Below are positions 32,480-45,004 of a stretch of 64,000 nucleotides of DNA, one piece after another. Source of the stretch: Elysia crispata. Its lineage: Eukaryota > Mollusca > Gastropoda > Plakobranchidae. The position numbers and the translations under genes are program-made. Under the pieces are notes generated by a model, which saw only the letters and a list, made by a program, of their open reading frames with translations, had not been told where the DNA came from and ran no database searches. The stretch spans positions 597,501 to 661,500 of the forward strand of contig JAWDGP010003874.1 in the NCBI GenBank assembly GCA_033675545.1, in the 5' to 3' direction. Each line of letters opens with the position of its first letter. Positions within the stretch are counted from its first letter, which is position 1.

Positions 32480-33000
32480 ACACCGTTACCTCAAACCAAA
32501 GTAAAAACAACACTAAGTTTATGCATACAATTTCCACTAAAATTCCACTAGTTGTAACAGAGATAACTGCAAATTAGTATTATGTACCCTTTTCTGGGAC
32601 ATGAGTCTAGAGAAACGCGTTTCCATCGTCCTTGTGTTGATGTCGTTATCTTGTGCTCTGAGACATTTTCATTGTTTCGCTCTAGTTAATTTAGTTAATT
32701 TAGATAATTTTGTCCTCAATAAAAGAGGTTTTTTTTTTAGTCATTTATGAATGTCTACTTTGAATCTGTTAAACCTACCTTATGTGGGTCGTACATGTAT
32801 TATTTATTGAAATTTCTCAAGCGTCTCTTTTGTGCATTCATGGCTATTTGGTAGTCTTGTAAAATTAAATTAAATTATACTTTTAGATTTTCCTATGCAA
32901 ATTCACCAAATATGTCTTTTTCCACCTTTCAACAGAGATAGCTATCGCATCATTCTTTGTCATCACATACTTGGAGGGATAAATAGTATGCAAGGCTTAA

Positions 33001-33340
33001 TTTGAGAGTTTAATTTTGAAAAAAATGTCAGAGTCAGCTATCTTTGCGTTGATTGTGATTAAATTGTACTTATGGTGTGAGTGCGATGTGAGTTTTGAAC
33101 GAATTGAGAATCAATATAAAAACTGAGGAATGGCCATGCTCGGTGCCTTGCAGGAGAGACCAGTGGAGGACTACAGAGGGTTTGAGGTAAACCCGTCCGT
33201 TGCTCTGGCGTCCATGTGCTATACAAGAAGTATTTGTATTGTGTGACTTAAAGTATTGATTATAATTTCTTATGATAATTATTATTTCCGTTTACATATA
33301 TCCATCAAGTGATTTTTTTTTCGTTTACTAATAAATACGA
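33001..33340 (+). repeat. LTR-like segment of the gypsy relic
   Basis: Shares AGAGTCAGCT, CTTATGGTGTGAGTG, a TATAAA-type box region, ACCxxxGGAG-like stretches and TATTTGTATTGTRTGA with 49340-49640 in the same order. The two diverged copies, one directly downstream of pol remnants, are best explained as LTRs. An AATAAA lies at about 33331. Exact ends (TG...CA) could not be fixed. Confidence 0.5.
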
Positions 33341-33402
33341 TCATTTGTGTCAAGTTCACTAGCATTGTCTGTGTCTTTTTCGTCTTAAACTTCCATTTTT
33401 AA

Positions 33403-33599
<197 letters not shown>

Positions 33600-33619
33600 G
33601 AGCTAGGCGAAAAATGAGG

Positions 33620-34080
33620 ACCACAAAGCATATCTAGACGACCTCAATCAACCAGGCGCTGGCGATCATGACCTTCCACCCATCTCTATCCCTCATCGCT
33701 TTCAGTGGTTCTGTCACTCACTCACTTTGAGCCACTTTGTAAGTCCACCCAATATCTATTCACGCTGTTTTCCCCGATTATTCCAGTTGTCAGAAGATGT
33801 TCTAGTTTCTCTCTTCTCCTCACTAGGCCAAAAAAGGTTGCTTGGCGTTCGCGCCTTCCATTATGAGAGATCTCTGATGTGGTTATTTAATAGTATGGAT
33901 TTCAGTCTGAAAACTCTTTTTTGGTTGCGCTATTTCAGTGTTGTTGCGTCCATCACTAGATGTTAAAGTAACCAAGTATTTGAATTGATCCTTTTTCTTG
34001 AGTTTATTCTTGTTGATAAAGATGTTGATCTGTGGACACTCATTGTTTTGACTGGCGACCATTGCTTCTACCATTATTGC
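33620..34080 (-). pseudogene. Non-LTR retrotransposon 3' fragment, minus strand
   Basis: On the minus strand it reads FKYLVTLTSSDGRNNTEIAQ and AKKSFQ-like text, then AKQPFLA, then TEPLKAMRDRDGWKVMIAS, and ends in a TGATTGA tail near 33645. These are blocks of the same LINE ORF2 C-terminal region seen at 19080-19435. The middle (about the KKLEATEMWF region) is deleted. Stops and shifts make it inactive. Confidence 0.7.
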
Positions 34081-37010
34081 TATTCAATTTCAATCCTTTC
34101 TTACTGCTCTCCTCTTCAACTATGTCTAATAATTGTTGCAAGTGTTCTTTATTTTCTGCAATTTACACAGTGTCATAAGACTGTCTCAACTTGTTCACGT
34201 TGTGCTCTCCTACTTTAATTCCTGGATGTAGACCACCTAGGATAACTCTACTGCTTTACACATAAAACTGTGATATCTTGTCCGTGGTTTGGAATCATTT
34301 GAATCGAATCATGTTTGTTTCGACTTTAGTACTTACTAGTCGATAAATCTAAGCCGCTGCCTGGGTATTATATTTCTCTAGCTGTTGCTGAGAGCTCTGA
34401 GTTGCGTCGATCGATGACCAATTCTATCTCTTGCCCCATAGTTTCTGCTCTCTCTAATACTTATGGCATAACCACCATGAGAAACCTCATATCTAGGACT
34501 AAAGCCCAAACAATCTAGTCCTAGAACAGGATCCAGGCGGCTCGTGAAATCTATGTTTATCGTTTGAACATCGAAAGTAGAAGACAATAAAAGGTCGTAT
34601 TGATAAACGAAACTTAATATCCCAACAATCGTAAGTTAATGCCTATGGCATACGTTAATATCGGAAAATCTCACATCTATAAATACCGACTTAAATCTAT
34701 GACAAAGAAATAGATCAAAACTGACCAGCATTAACTGGAATATTCAAACAATGTTCGAAAGACATCTGAGACAAAATCGAAGGGTTCAGCTGAAATATTT
34801 ATTACAAGGTATTTGCATGATAAACATTATAAAAAATGCCGGACTTGATTTTAAAAAAAATGAAAAAATAGTTAATTGTGTACTGCAGTGGACTGCACAA
34901 GGGCAAAATTAGTAAAAGACATTTACTTTCAATACAAGAGAGTTATAGGTGCAAAAGATTTTTACGAAAATCAATTACCTCTAAACACAGAATATAATAT
35001 TGGTTAATTAATGCAGATAGTAAAACCAGACTGTAGATTTTAAACTATCAATAGGCCCCAAGAAAAATTTAAACGTTGCTTAAAGATGAAAGGTGATAAG
35101 ACAAAGGAAGTCAATTTCGATTATCGTTTTCAAACCTCTAATTTAAAATAATTTTGTTGTTGTTTTCTTTTGTGTTTTTGAAACGATCAAAATTTGGAGA
35201 ATATCCCTTGCAAAAAGAACTCAAGTAGCGAAGTAGAAATTTATCAGCCAATTATAATTCACAAAAAAGATAGAGCACAACTGCTCTATACACACTGACA
35301 AAAAACCCTGTCTTACATGTATGTATAGTCATTATTGTCCGAAATTGCGTTTTATGGACTCAAAAGAAGTCAAAAGCTGACTTTCGTAATTTGTTTGCAT
35401 CACTAATGTCCTGGTAAAAGTGCTCCTTCTAAGGGTTTTCTGCGCCCCAACTGGCGTGGCCTCAACAGGAAACCTAAGCTGTTGTACCACTATCATCCCT
35501 TTGGTCATCATCTGCTCAAATTCAGTTTCTACCACAGTCATTACAGGATTTCCCATAAACGAGCACTATTGTCCAGGTGGGTGAGATTTTGCCGTTTTTT
35601 TTTTTTTTGATTGAACATTTTGGAACAGAGATCTTGTCTTCAGATGTGGAACTGCGTGATACGGTATGTTTTATAATGTTTTGAATGAAAGCAATAATTA
35701 TATTCGATGATTGTAGCGTCTTCTTCTAATACCAGACTGGCCACAGTCGCAACAGACATAGGTTATTATTGCTCTTATTTTCTGGACTTTGAGCTATGGG
35801 TCTTTCAATCAGATTTGATTGTAAATTTCTCTGACATCTCTCACAGAACTAGATGATATAGTAATTTGTTGACCCCCGGTTATAAAAATCTGTTCATGTC
35901 TCTAGGTGTAAGATCCTCAGCGCCCGGCCAACTGTCAGTCATGGCATGGTGAGAGGACGTGCTATTTGAATGCTGTAAAGATGTTCAACCGGGTTTTCTT
36001 TTCATCCTGCTATCCGCAAGAATCTTCTTCGGTTTAGGGCCTCACACCGACAGTTTCTGTAGATGAGTTTAGCGCCTCATCTTTTTGTTTCCACCCTGCC
36101 CACTCATGAGGTCTGCCGATTTTTTGTTCAAAAGGTCTGAGATTATTATGTTCTGAACGGGCTATGTTTGAAAGCTGTTACAACCGAATACACAAACAAA
36201 CAAACCAAAAACTGTTCGGATCTTATTGAGATAATCTATAGCGAAATAGACCTATGATAACTCGAATACAGGAAAACCAGCTAAGCCTAAACTTCCATTC
36301 TCTGAGAATTCTTCTAGTCGCTGATAATAGTGCGACAAACAGTGCCTGGCCGCGCACTGTCCAGCGGGGATTCCACAAGTAACCATTTTTTCCCACCTAG
36401 ATGACAATAAGCCTTTAAAATATTTATACCGATAATCTATAAATAGATTGTGATTTAACGAAATTAGCTTACTACACATATTGCAGCGAGTACAAAATCA
36501 TTTTTTTTTTTTTGCTTTTTTAATAAATAAAAATAAATTTCCATTTTCTCTTTCTCCTTAACAGCTAAGCGTGTTCGGTGTTTCTTGCCACACTCTTCCA
36601 GCACTATTGTCAGCTGTTTCCTGACCTGCTCCAGCTCTCGCCTTTGCACGTGTAAAAAACAATTTTGCCCTGGGATCACGGTTTTTGCAAGTCTTGTGGT
36701 GATAATAATCCAACAGTTGAAGCTTCATCACCGATGTTATCCAGGTCGCAGCTGATGAAGCCAGCAACTGCATTGAGCAAGGTGAAAGCTATTAAACAAC
36801 CTGTGGAGAACGGTATGTAAATGAAGACCTTGACACTGTTTCAGTCTGTTTTTGCACGATTTCTACCGCGATCCGCCCTTACGCGCAGTCTATATGAAAC
36901 TTCAGTCTTCAGATCAGCGCCCACACAATCACGTGCTGGATCCCTCTGCCGATATTCTGGTGTGATTGTTTTATGATGCAACGGAAAATATGTGAGGTTT
37001 TGTTGTTGTT
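34081..37010. other. Unassigned DNA with short unexplained open frames
   Basis: Minus-strand open frames at 35556-35332 (74 codons, balanced composition) and 36679-36464 (RELEQVRKQLTIVLEECGK, coiled-coil-like) have no family I recognise and no confident splice sites. The rest appears non-coding. Confidence 0.35.
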
Positions 37011-37018
37011 CTTCTTCT

Positions 37019-37375
<357 letters not shown>

Positions 37376-37832
37376 AGTAGTGTAGATGCAAAGCACAGAA
37401 TAAAAGAAAACAAAAAGAAAGAGAAAGAGTGCAGCTCCCAAATTACACAAGACGAACAATGTCAACAATTTTCTCGCCTTTATCAAACATGAAAGTTAAG
37501 ACAGTAAACATCACACAGAGATAAGCCTCTCTTGACAAAGCGAAACTGAAAAAGATTTTAAAAAATTAAAAAAGCAGCTACATATTAAACAGCATACCAG
37601 TAAATGAATCATGTAAAAATACCAAGACTTAAAGAAATTACATGCATGATATGGAAGATAATAAAAAGAAACTTGATCATGCGATTTTTTTTCTCTATTA
37701 AATTACATATTTTAGTTAATGTCGTGTCAACGCGTTTCATTTCTTCCTATCTATCTATTTCTCTTTGTATTCATTGATCCGTCAATTTATTTCTTTCCCT
37801 TTTCTCTCTAACCTCCTCGAATTCTTCCTCCA

Positions 37833-37838
<6 letters not shown>
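37376..37838. other. Unassigned AT-rich DNA
   Basis: No gene or repeat recognised. Confidence 0.45.
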
Positions 37839-37891
<53 letters not shown>

Positions 37892-37922
37892 CTCTCTCAC
37901 TCTCTCTCTCCACCCCACTCTC
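37839..37922. repeat. (CT)n microsatellite
   Basis: CT run with rare GC, AC and CC interruptions. Confidence 0.95.
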
Positions 37923-37929
37923 TAATTCT

Positions 37930-39732
37930 CTCTCTTTCAGTCTCATTTTTTCATACATTTAAGATTAACATCAATTTTTTTGTTCTTATGTATCTATCCT
38001 TTTTTCTTTTTTAGGTATTATCTTCCTGTTCGTGGTAATTTTTTCTGTCTTCTACAAATGAGAATTGAAGATGTCCTTGGTAAAGATAATCATTTCTTTA
38101 CTCTTTAATACAATAACTTTCAATTCAAACGTTTTGAAAACTGTGGAGGATCCTAAAACTGCTCCCTGACACATATTTAGTTGATCAGGCGAAGACGTTA
38201 GTCCTATCTTGTTCTAAAAAATTTGATATGGTTGATGGCTTTCAGGTAAGATTTCGTTTTAAATTTCACGAATCCTTTGCCAATTATGATCCACTAGACT
38301 CGATCTTTACTTTCTGTCCTTATAACATCAGAATGGTCGATACAACTCAAGCTCTAAACAAGTGATTTGTAAACTGTACTTATCACGTTAGAACATATGA
38401 GCACTTGGACATGTTTCTCCATCAATAGTGTATAAAAAGCATAAGGGCCGTGAACCAAATGTGTGAAAACAAACTGCTAATGACAAACATCGTTACTAGA
38501 GCATTTTATAAAGAGACGACAAACTTTTAAAGAGATGTAATGTACGTTACAACTTTTTATGAACTCTTGTAAAGGATTTTAACAAGCTACCAAAGATAAC
38601 TTGAATCATAATTTTTGCCAAGGGTTTACACGAGCGAGGCGTTTGATAATCTTAGCCTCGTTTTTACTTCTAGCTGTTACAGACATAGACTCCTGTTGGG
38701 TTGTTTTAGATTATAGAACTTATAAAAAGACGAATAATTTAATGTTATATAGCTTGATTAGGTTGAATGTAATGCCACAAAATGTAGCACTATTAATCCT
38801 TACGTCTCTCAAGAGGGGTGGGGGGGGGGGGGGGAGAGGAGAACAAACCTGTCTGTAGGGGTGGTTGATGTGTTGGGTTTGTAAGACGGCATCTTCCTTT
38901 TAAAACTTCCCCATTCTCAGGCTTAGAACACTGACTGATGAAAGAGAGAAAAACTTTTAGAGTTTTAACTTTATATACACTGAAATAACCTCTCAACAGA
39001 TTACCTAATCCCTCGGCTAAAGTGTGAATTCTAAAGAAGATTTGTTGTTGAGCCCATTCATTTCTGTCATGTTGACATTAGCTGCCCGCCTGCGCGTCGT
39101 GGTGCGGCTTGGAGCCTTGACAGTCAACTGAAGTCAGAGAAAGATGGAAGAACTTCTAGCTAGACCAGTCTAAATCAAAATCTAGACCAGAAGTGCAGCT
39201 GCATCTGACGCTGCGATTCCAAAATAAATTATCAAAGCAACCGCCCTCCAGATTATCCAGATAGAGTATCGTAGGTTTCACAACCAGTGAGTATTAAGGA
39301 GTCATTTATCTAGCTGTTATGCATTAGATCGAAAAGGGCTCTCCCCTGAGGCAAATGTAGCTCCCTCTTTTGAAAACAATACTTTCCGTTTTTGTCTTCG
39401 TTGGTCACTTTATTAGGATTAAGTCGTCCTAAAAAATGGGTTAACACTGATGTAGCTGTTTCTATTCGACTGGACATTTTTTCTCGATCAACATGTCCAC
39501 CGAGCATTGTTCTAGGTTTCTACGTTCTGCGTTATTGATACAGTATGCAATGAGAAGTTGGTGCTAATATTGCACAAGTGTCTTTGTTACTTTTTAAAAT
39601 GTACACAAACACTTTACTTCCGGGATCAACGCGAAATTTTTTTTTTCGTTTGGGGCTTGCAAAATCATTGCGGAACTTACACCGTGTAAACAGAACAACT
39701 GTGTAATCTGTATTGACTTTACCGATCTTTTT

Positions 39733-39774
<42 letters not shown>

Positions 39775-39972
39775 AATTGTTTAAATGAGTATTCTTTTGG
39801 ATCAAAATTTGGTTGTTTTTTTTATAGATTGCCGATGTATCTATCTGGCTCCCTTTTAGTAAAGGCATTGGTACTCACATAACATTCGCTGCTGAAATTA
39901 CAGGTGTTCTTATTTTTTCTGCAGTAGTAAATCTTTTCCCGTTTCGAGCTTAAAACGATAGATGTTTGATAG

Positions 39973-40004
<32 letters not shown>

Positions 40005-40026
40005 TAGATAGATAGATTATGTTACA

Positions 40027-40059
<33 letters not shown>

Positions 40060-41050
40060 CTATATCTTTCTATTTGTCTCTCTAATAACGTTTACTCTCA
40101 TATGTAAAAACGCATCTAATTCTTAATCTATCCAGCGGTATATTAACTTACTTTTTTATTTATTGATAAATCTTTCTATCTATCAATATTTATTGGCGTG
40201 TACTTTTATTTCCCTCAGTCGTATACGTGAATGTATCGGCTTATGTGACTCTCTATCCATCTTTCATCTTTTATATGATAAAATACAACTTCGACTTCTT
40301 TGTCCAAAATTACTCAATGCACACAGTACAGTGATGAAGTTTGCTGAATTTTTATCTGGCAAGATCAGTTTTCCACGCGGAAAAAAAAAATTAAGTAAAG
40401 TTATAGATTTAGGCTAATAATGCTCGTGAAGGTTTATTGCATTTTTACTGTAATTAATTCATCAAAATTTGTTAGTCAAATTTGTTATGATAAATCAATT
40501 AACATTTAAAAGACTTTTAATCAGAACACGTGGGTTTGAATAACAAATTCTGTAGAACTTGTTTCGTTTTCTGTCCTTTTATTTTCAGTCTAGATAGTTT
40601 ACTCTCCAAGACATACTCTAGGTTTAGGAATTTATTTATATACATTAAAAAAATCCGTTTGGAACAATAAATGTCAAAACGACTGTCTCCTTTCACACCC
40701 TTTGCGTTCCTCGGCGGGGTCATATCGATCAATTCTTTTAAACACCGATACAAATAATCTGAAACAGTTTTTATTGTCCTTCTTTTTCTTGCATTAAAAT
40801 TTGCCCAACAATCTGATAGTATATCGATGTGGTGTTTCTCTGCGATCAAAGGTTAGGGTTAGTTAGTCGAGATAAAACCACTTACAGGGCGGCCCAGTGG
40901 CAGATCAGGCACGGAACTGCTATACCCGCTAGTGTCAAGCCAAGACTTTACTTATCAGAGGCACTGTGGTGAGATACCATACAATACACGACTCTTAAAA
41001 CATGTCCATAATTAAGGAAATGGACTTTGGGGCGATGTGGTTGCGAGGCA
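37930..41050. other. Unassigned DNA with small simple repeats
   Basis: Includes a 14-bp G run (38821-38834), (GTT)n at 39733-39774 and GATA/GACA plus (TA)n at 39970-40060. A 110-codon minus-strand open frame at 40849-40517 is unusually long for this AT-rich context but matches nothing I know. Confidence 0.4.
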
Positions 41051-41053
41051 CAG

Positions 41054-41058
<5 letters not shown>

Positions 41059-41148
<90 letters not shown>

Positions 41149-41159
41149 GAGAGAGAGAG

Positions 41160-41213
<54 letters not shown>

Positions 41214-41375
41214 TTCTTTTTAAAAATACATGTATAAATAAAGAGTTTGTAGGCAGACAGACTAATAGAAAGACAAAGAGACGGAGGAGGAGGGGAGAGA
41301 GAGAAAAAGAGAGAGAAAGAGGAACACAGAGAGATAGAGAGAGAGAGAGAGAGGGAGAGGCTATTTATTATGCGC
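41059..41375. repeat. (GA)n with (GACA) and (CA) islands, plus flanking purine block
   Basis: GA arrays at 41059-41160 and 41172-41211 with CAGACAGA and CACACA islands. Arg/Glu frames are artefacts. Confidence 0.95.
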
Positions 41376-41820
41376 TGCTATCGTCATCATCCTGAACAAC
41401 ATCATTATCATGCTTAACACCATCCTTATCATCTTCAACACATCATTATCATGCTTAACACCATCCTCATCATCTTCAACACATCATTATCATGGTTAAC
41501 ACCATCCTCATCATCTTCAACACATCATTATCATGGTTAACACCATCCTCATCATCTTCAACACATCATTATCATGCTTAACACCATCCTCATCATCTTC
41601 AACACATCATTATCATGCTTAACACCATCCTCATCATCTTCAACACATCATTATCATGCTTAACACCATCCTCATCATCTTCAACACATCATTATCATAC
41701 TTAACACTTAAATAAAAAGTTTGTAGGCAGACAGACTAATAGAAAGACAAAGAGACGGAGGAGGAGGGGAGAGAGAGAAAAAGAGAGAGAAAGAGAAAGA
41801 GAGAGATAGAGAGAGAGAGG

Positions 41821-41858
<38 letters not shown>

Positions 41859-42130
41859 CTATTTATTATGTGCTGCTATCATCTTCAACACATCATTATC
41901 ATGCTTAACACCATCCTCATCATCTTCAACACATCATTATCATGCTTAACACCATCCTCATCATCTTCAACACATCATTATCATGCTTAACACCATCCTC
42001 ATCATCTCCAACACATCATTATCATGGTTAACACCATCCTCATCATCTTCAACACATCATTATCATACTTAACACTATCCTCATCATCTTCAACATATCA
42101 TTATCATGCTTAACACCATTTTCATCATCT
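41245..42130. repeat. Tandem segmental duplication (about 474 bp) with nested 41-bp minisatellite
   Basis: GTTTGTAGGCAGACAGACTA followed by AATAGAAAGACAAAGAGACG occurs at 41245 and again at 41719. Each copy is followed by a GA-rich block, GCTATTTATTATG, and a 41-bp array (unit TATCATGCTTAACACCATCC plus TCATCATCTTCAACACATCA). Each half thus carries its own set of 41-bp units, so a composite block was duplicated after or during minisatellite growth. Diverged CAT-rich units continue to about 42260. Confidence 0.9.
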
Positions 42131-42565
42131 TCAGCACCATCTTCATCCTTAACGTTATTATCATCGTACTTAACACCATCATAATCGTACTGAACACCAT
42201 CATCATCGTACGTGATACCATTAAAATCGTACTTATCACTATCATCATCATAATCATCATCAACATTCACATCTCAATCCCTCTCATCCTAATAGCCATA
42301 GTTCATTTTCATTACAATCGTCATTATTGTTTTATTATCTTTATTGTCTTCATGTGCATGTTTAGAAAATGATAGGTGTATATTCAGACCAATAGGTATT
42401 GGGAAGATTGGAAAACTAACAATAATTTGATGCCTTACAGAAATTTTTGAAAGAGAGAAAATTTTTACTTTAAGAATATTGCTCTCATTCGGAATATAAA
42501 AGACACCCTTGCCTCTTTCTGTGTCTCTCTGTCTCTGTCACCCTATCGGTCTGTGTGTGGGTTTG

Positions 42566-42662
42566 AGTGTGAGTCTGTCTGTCTGTCTGTCTGTCTGCCT
42601 GCCTACCTGCCTGTCTGTCTGTCTGTCTGTCTACCTGCCTACCTGCCTGTCTGTCTGTCTGT

Positions 42663-42745
<83 letters not shown>
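42566..42745. repeat. (CTGT)n/(CCTA)n then (CT)n
   Basis: CTGT and CTGC/CTAC tetramers from 42574 to about 42660, then about 39 CT units (42666-42743). Confidence 0.95.
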
Positions 42746-42747
<2 letters not shown>

Positions 42748-42783
42748 CCATGTCTGCAATAGAAATCACTAGAGACAGCTTAC

Positions 42784-42890
42784 CTCTCGATGCTGGATAC
42801 ACGCTCATCTTACTTGCTCAGGTTCTGGTGGCGGCGCTCGTTAGCATAATTATAGACTCACGTGCTCTAGTTCGGCAACGTGTACGTCAC
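42784..42890 (-). promoter_or_regulatory. Candidate minus-strand promoter and very short first coding exon
   Basis: Reading the minus strand from 42890: a CRE-like TGACGT (42889-42884), a CACGTG E-box, a TATAAT word (42854-42849), then ATG at 42808 with eight codons (MSVYPASR) ending at a strong donor, AGAG|GTAAGC, at 42784/42783. All parts are individually common, and the implied 5'UTR is very short. No downstream exon was found. Confidence 0.2.
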
Positions 42891-42899
42891 GGGCTGCCT

Positions 42900-44805
42900 G
42901 TGGCAGGAAAATGCTTTAAGCTTGATTAATACGCCCGAGGGAGTAGTGCGACAGGTTCCTCAGTTTTGAGATTTCACCCAGGCCGTTGCATGCACTTTGT
43001 CAAACCTTTCGCGTAATGCCTGAACAATATTCTCTCTAAAAAGTTGTATTCAGAGCTATGCTTAGCTCTCAAAATCTCTCATTAAAAGACGCTGCGTTTA
43101 AAGCCATCGAGTTTCTACATTAGTCTGTGGATCGTTTATCTCAGACATAGACAGGAAAGTCGCAGTTGCAGCAGCGTGTTGGGATTTTCTCTGAATTTTT
43201 AGTCCAAATCTTTGCTGTGACTCGAAATAATGACTTGATAAATGACGAATCCTGAAAGGTATGTTGCGAAATCTTGTCAGGCAAGGATAAATCCTTTCAG
43301 CTAATCTAAATAAAACGATAAGTTCAACTGGAAACAGGAAAAAGATAAGATTAGGGGGCATTCTGGGGAGTTAAGCTCAATGTTTCCTTCCATGTTTTAC
43401 CAGTGAGTGAGTCATGGATAGAGTTGTTGTCTGTAATGACACGAAGAAATGATCGGGAGCTTAGAAAAAACTGAAAAATTCAAAGATTCGGTCTGGACAA
43501 TTTTATCTCAAAAGAAGAAACATACGCAAATAATTGAATTTCTGATGCGTTTACAGATTCATTATAAAGAATAAAAACAAAAGTTTACGCAGATAACAAA
43601 TGAACTCACTCTTTATTGAAGGCGTGAAGTTTCTATAAGGCTTTCCAGTTCTGATCTCCCGCTCATGTTAATCACAAGTAAAATAGAGACCAATAACATT
43701 CAAAATATCAACTTCCAAAAGCAATTAACTCTTTCGATAGGTGCACGCACTGAAGCCAACAAAACCTACAAATCATAGCTTAGCTGGAAACAGACATGCT
43801 TCATAGCGAGTCGCGGTTACACAAAGACCTAAAGGGGGGAAAAAAAACATTCTGCTACGGTAAAAATAATTTCCTCCAAATAAGAAACTAAAACATAAAC
43901 TGCAGGCCAATTGCAGCTTTTGAAAACAGCAAACAAATTCGTAGATTCGTCAAAGGAGTATTTTATTTGGCTTTGGAAAGAGGAAAAGTAGAAATTTGAC
44001 AAATGGAGTAAAAAAATATTTGATGATACGGAGGTAATGGAGGTGTCAATTATTGTTGTTATAGACAAAGTCATCAACTTTAACTGGCACTGTGGGTACG
44101 TTCATTAACAGGTCAACACATCTTATACTTGATCCTTGCACTTTAGTGAATTTTTGGGTAAAGATGAGCCATACAGCATTGTCAGCCAAGCTATATCTAT
44201 GAAATTTCTGCAATAGATCCCATGAGTAAACTGATTAAGACTGTCGTGGAACCAGTCTGAAAAAGAAAAGTCGATGAAGCAGTCCGTTTTCACAAACATC
44301 TTTATCAACATTCAACAGCATACCGGCAAATTTAGATCCAGTTTTTAGATGAGAGCGGGCTCAACAACTCTTATGGTAAATAAAACGAAAGGGATGTTAT
44401 TATCCAGTGATACATTTCGACGATCTCGAATAGTAAACACACAAAAATAGGAGTATGGGAAAACTTTCTCTATGGTCTTTCCTGGTATCGCCATCAACGG
44501 ATTATCTTGGAATAATAAAATAAAAAAAAACAACCATAAAGTCAGATCGAACTTGATTAAAAAGCTAACAACAATAGGTATATCAGACAAAAAAAAAAAA
44601 AACAATGATTGAGATGTCTGTAAACAATGTGCATTTCATCTCGATGTAGCCCAAGCTCGCTACACATTCTTGAATTATTCTCTTTTAAATTAAGTCACTT
44701 TGTCATGACTTGAAGTTAAAGTAATCTGGTCACTGTAATGTCTTAAATTTGATATGTGTATGTATATATATAAATGATAAGGAGAGACAGGAGAAAGAAA
44801 AGAAA
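42900..44805. other. Unassigned DNA
   Basis: No supported gene, RNA or repeat array. Short open frames lack family character. Confidence 0.4.
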
Positions 44806-44810
44806 ATGAA

Positions 44811-44905
44811 GAGAGAGAGAGAGAGAGAGCGGAGAGTGAGAAAGAGAGAGAGAGAGAGATAAAGAGACAGAGAGAGAGGAAGAGAGACAGAGACAGAGAT
44901 ACAAC

Positions 44906-44974
<69 letters not shown>

Positions 44975-45003
44975 AGACAGAGAGAAAAAAAAGAAAGAAA
45001 GAG
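44811..45003. repeat. (GA)n interrupted microsatellite
   Basis: GA-rich from 44811 with a pure 42-bp core near 44929-44972. Confidence 0.95.
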
Positions 45004-45004
45004 G

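Larger units (their letters stand above)
29783..33340 (+). mobile_element. Decayed Ty3/gypsy retrotransposon with Gmr1-like domain order
   Basis: Domain remnants appear on the plus strand in this order: gag zinc knuckle (30019-30060), protease-end motif (30415-30500), integrase N-terminal zinc region (30760-30940), integrase C-terminal tail (30962-31060), RT N-terminus (31362-31607), RT core fragments (31610-32110), connection and RNase H start (32252-32479), and LTR-like sequence (33001-33340). Integrase lies before RT, the order of the Gmr1 clade rather than canonical Ty3/gypsy. Many stops and frameshifts make it inactive. The integrase catalytic core and most of RNase H are deleted. No 5' LTR was identified. 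Confidence 0.8.

Noticed and set aside
40517-40849. 110-residue minus-strand frame as a gene
   Set aside because: It is long for the context but has no recognised motif, convincing splice sites or neighbours. Left as an unassigned frame.
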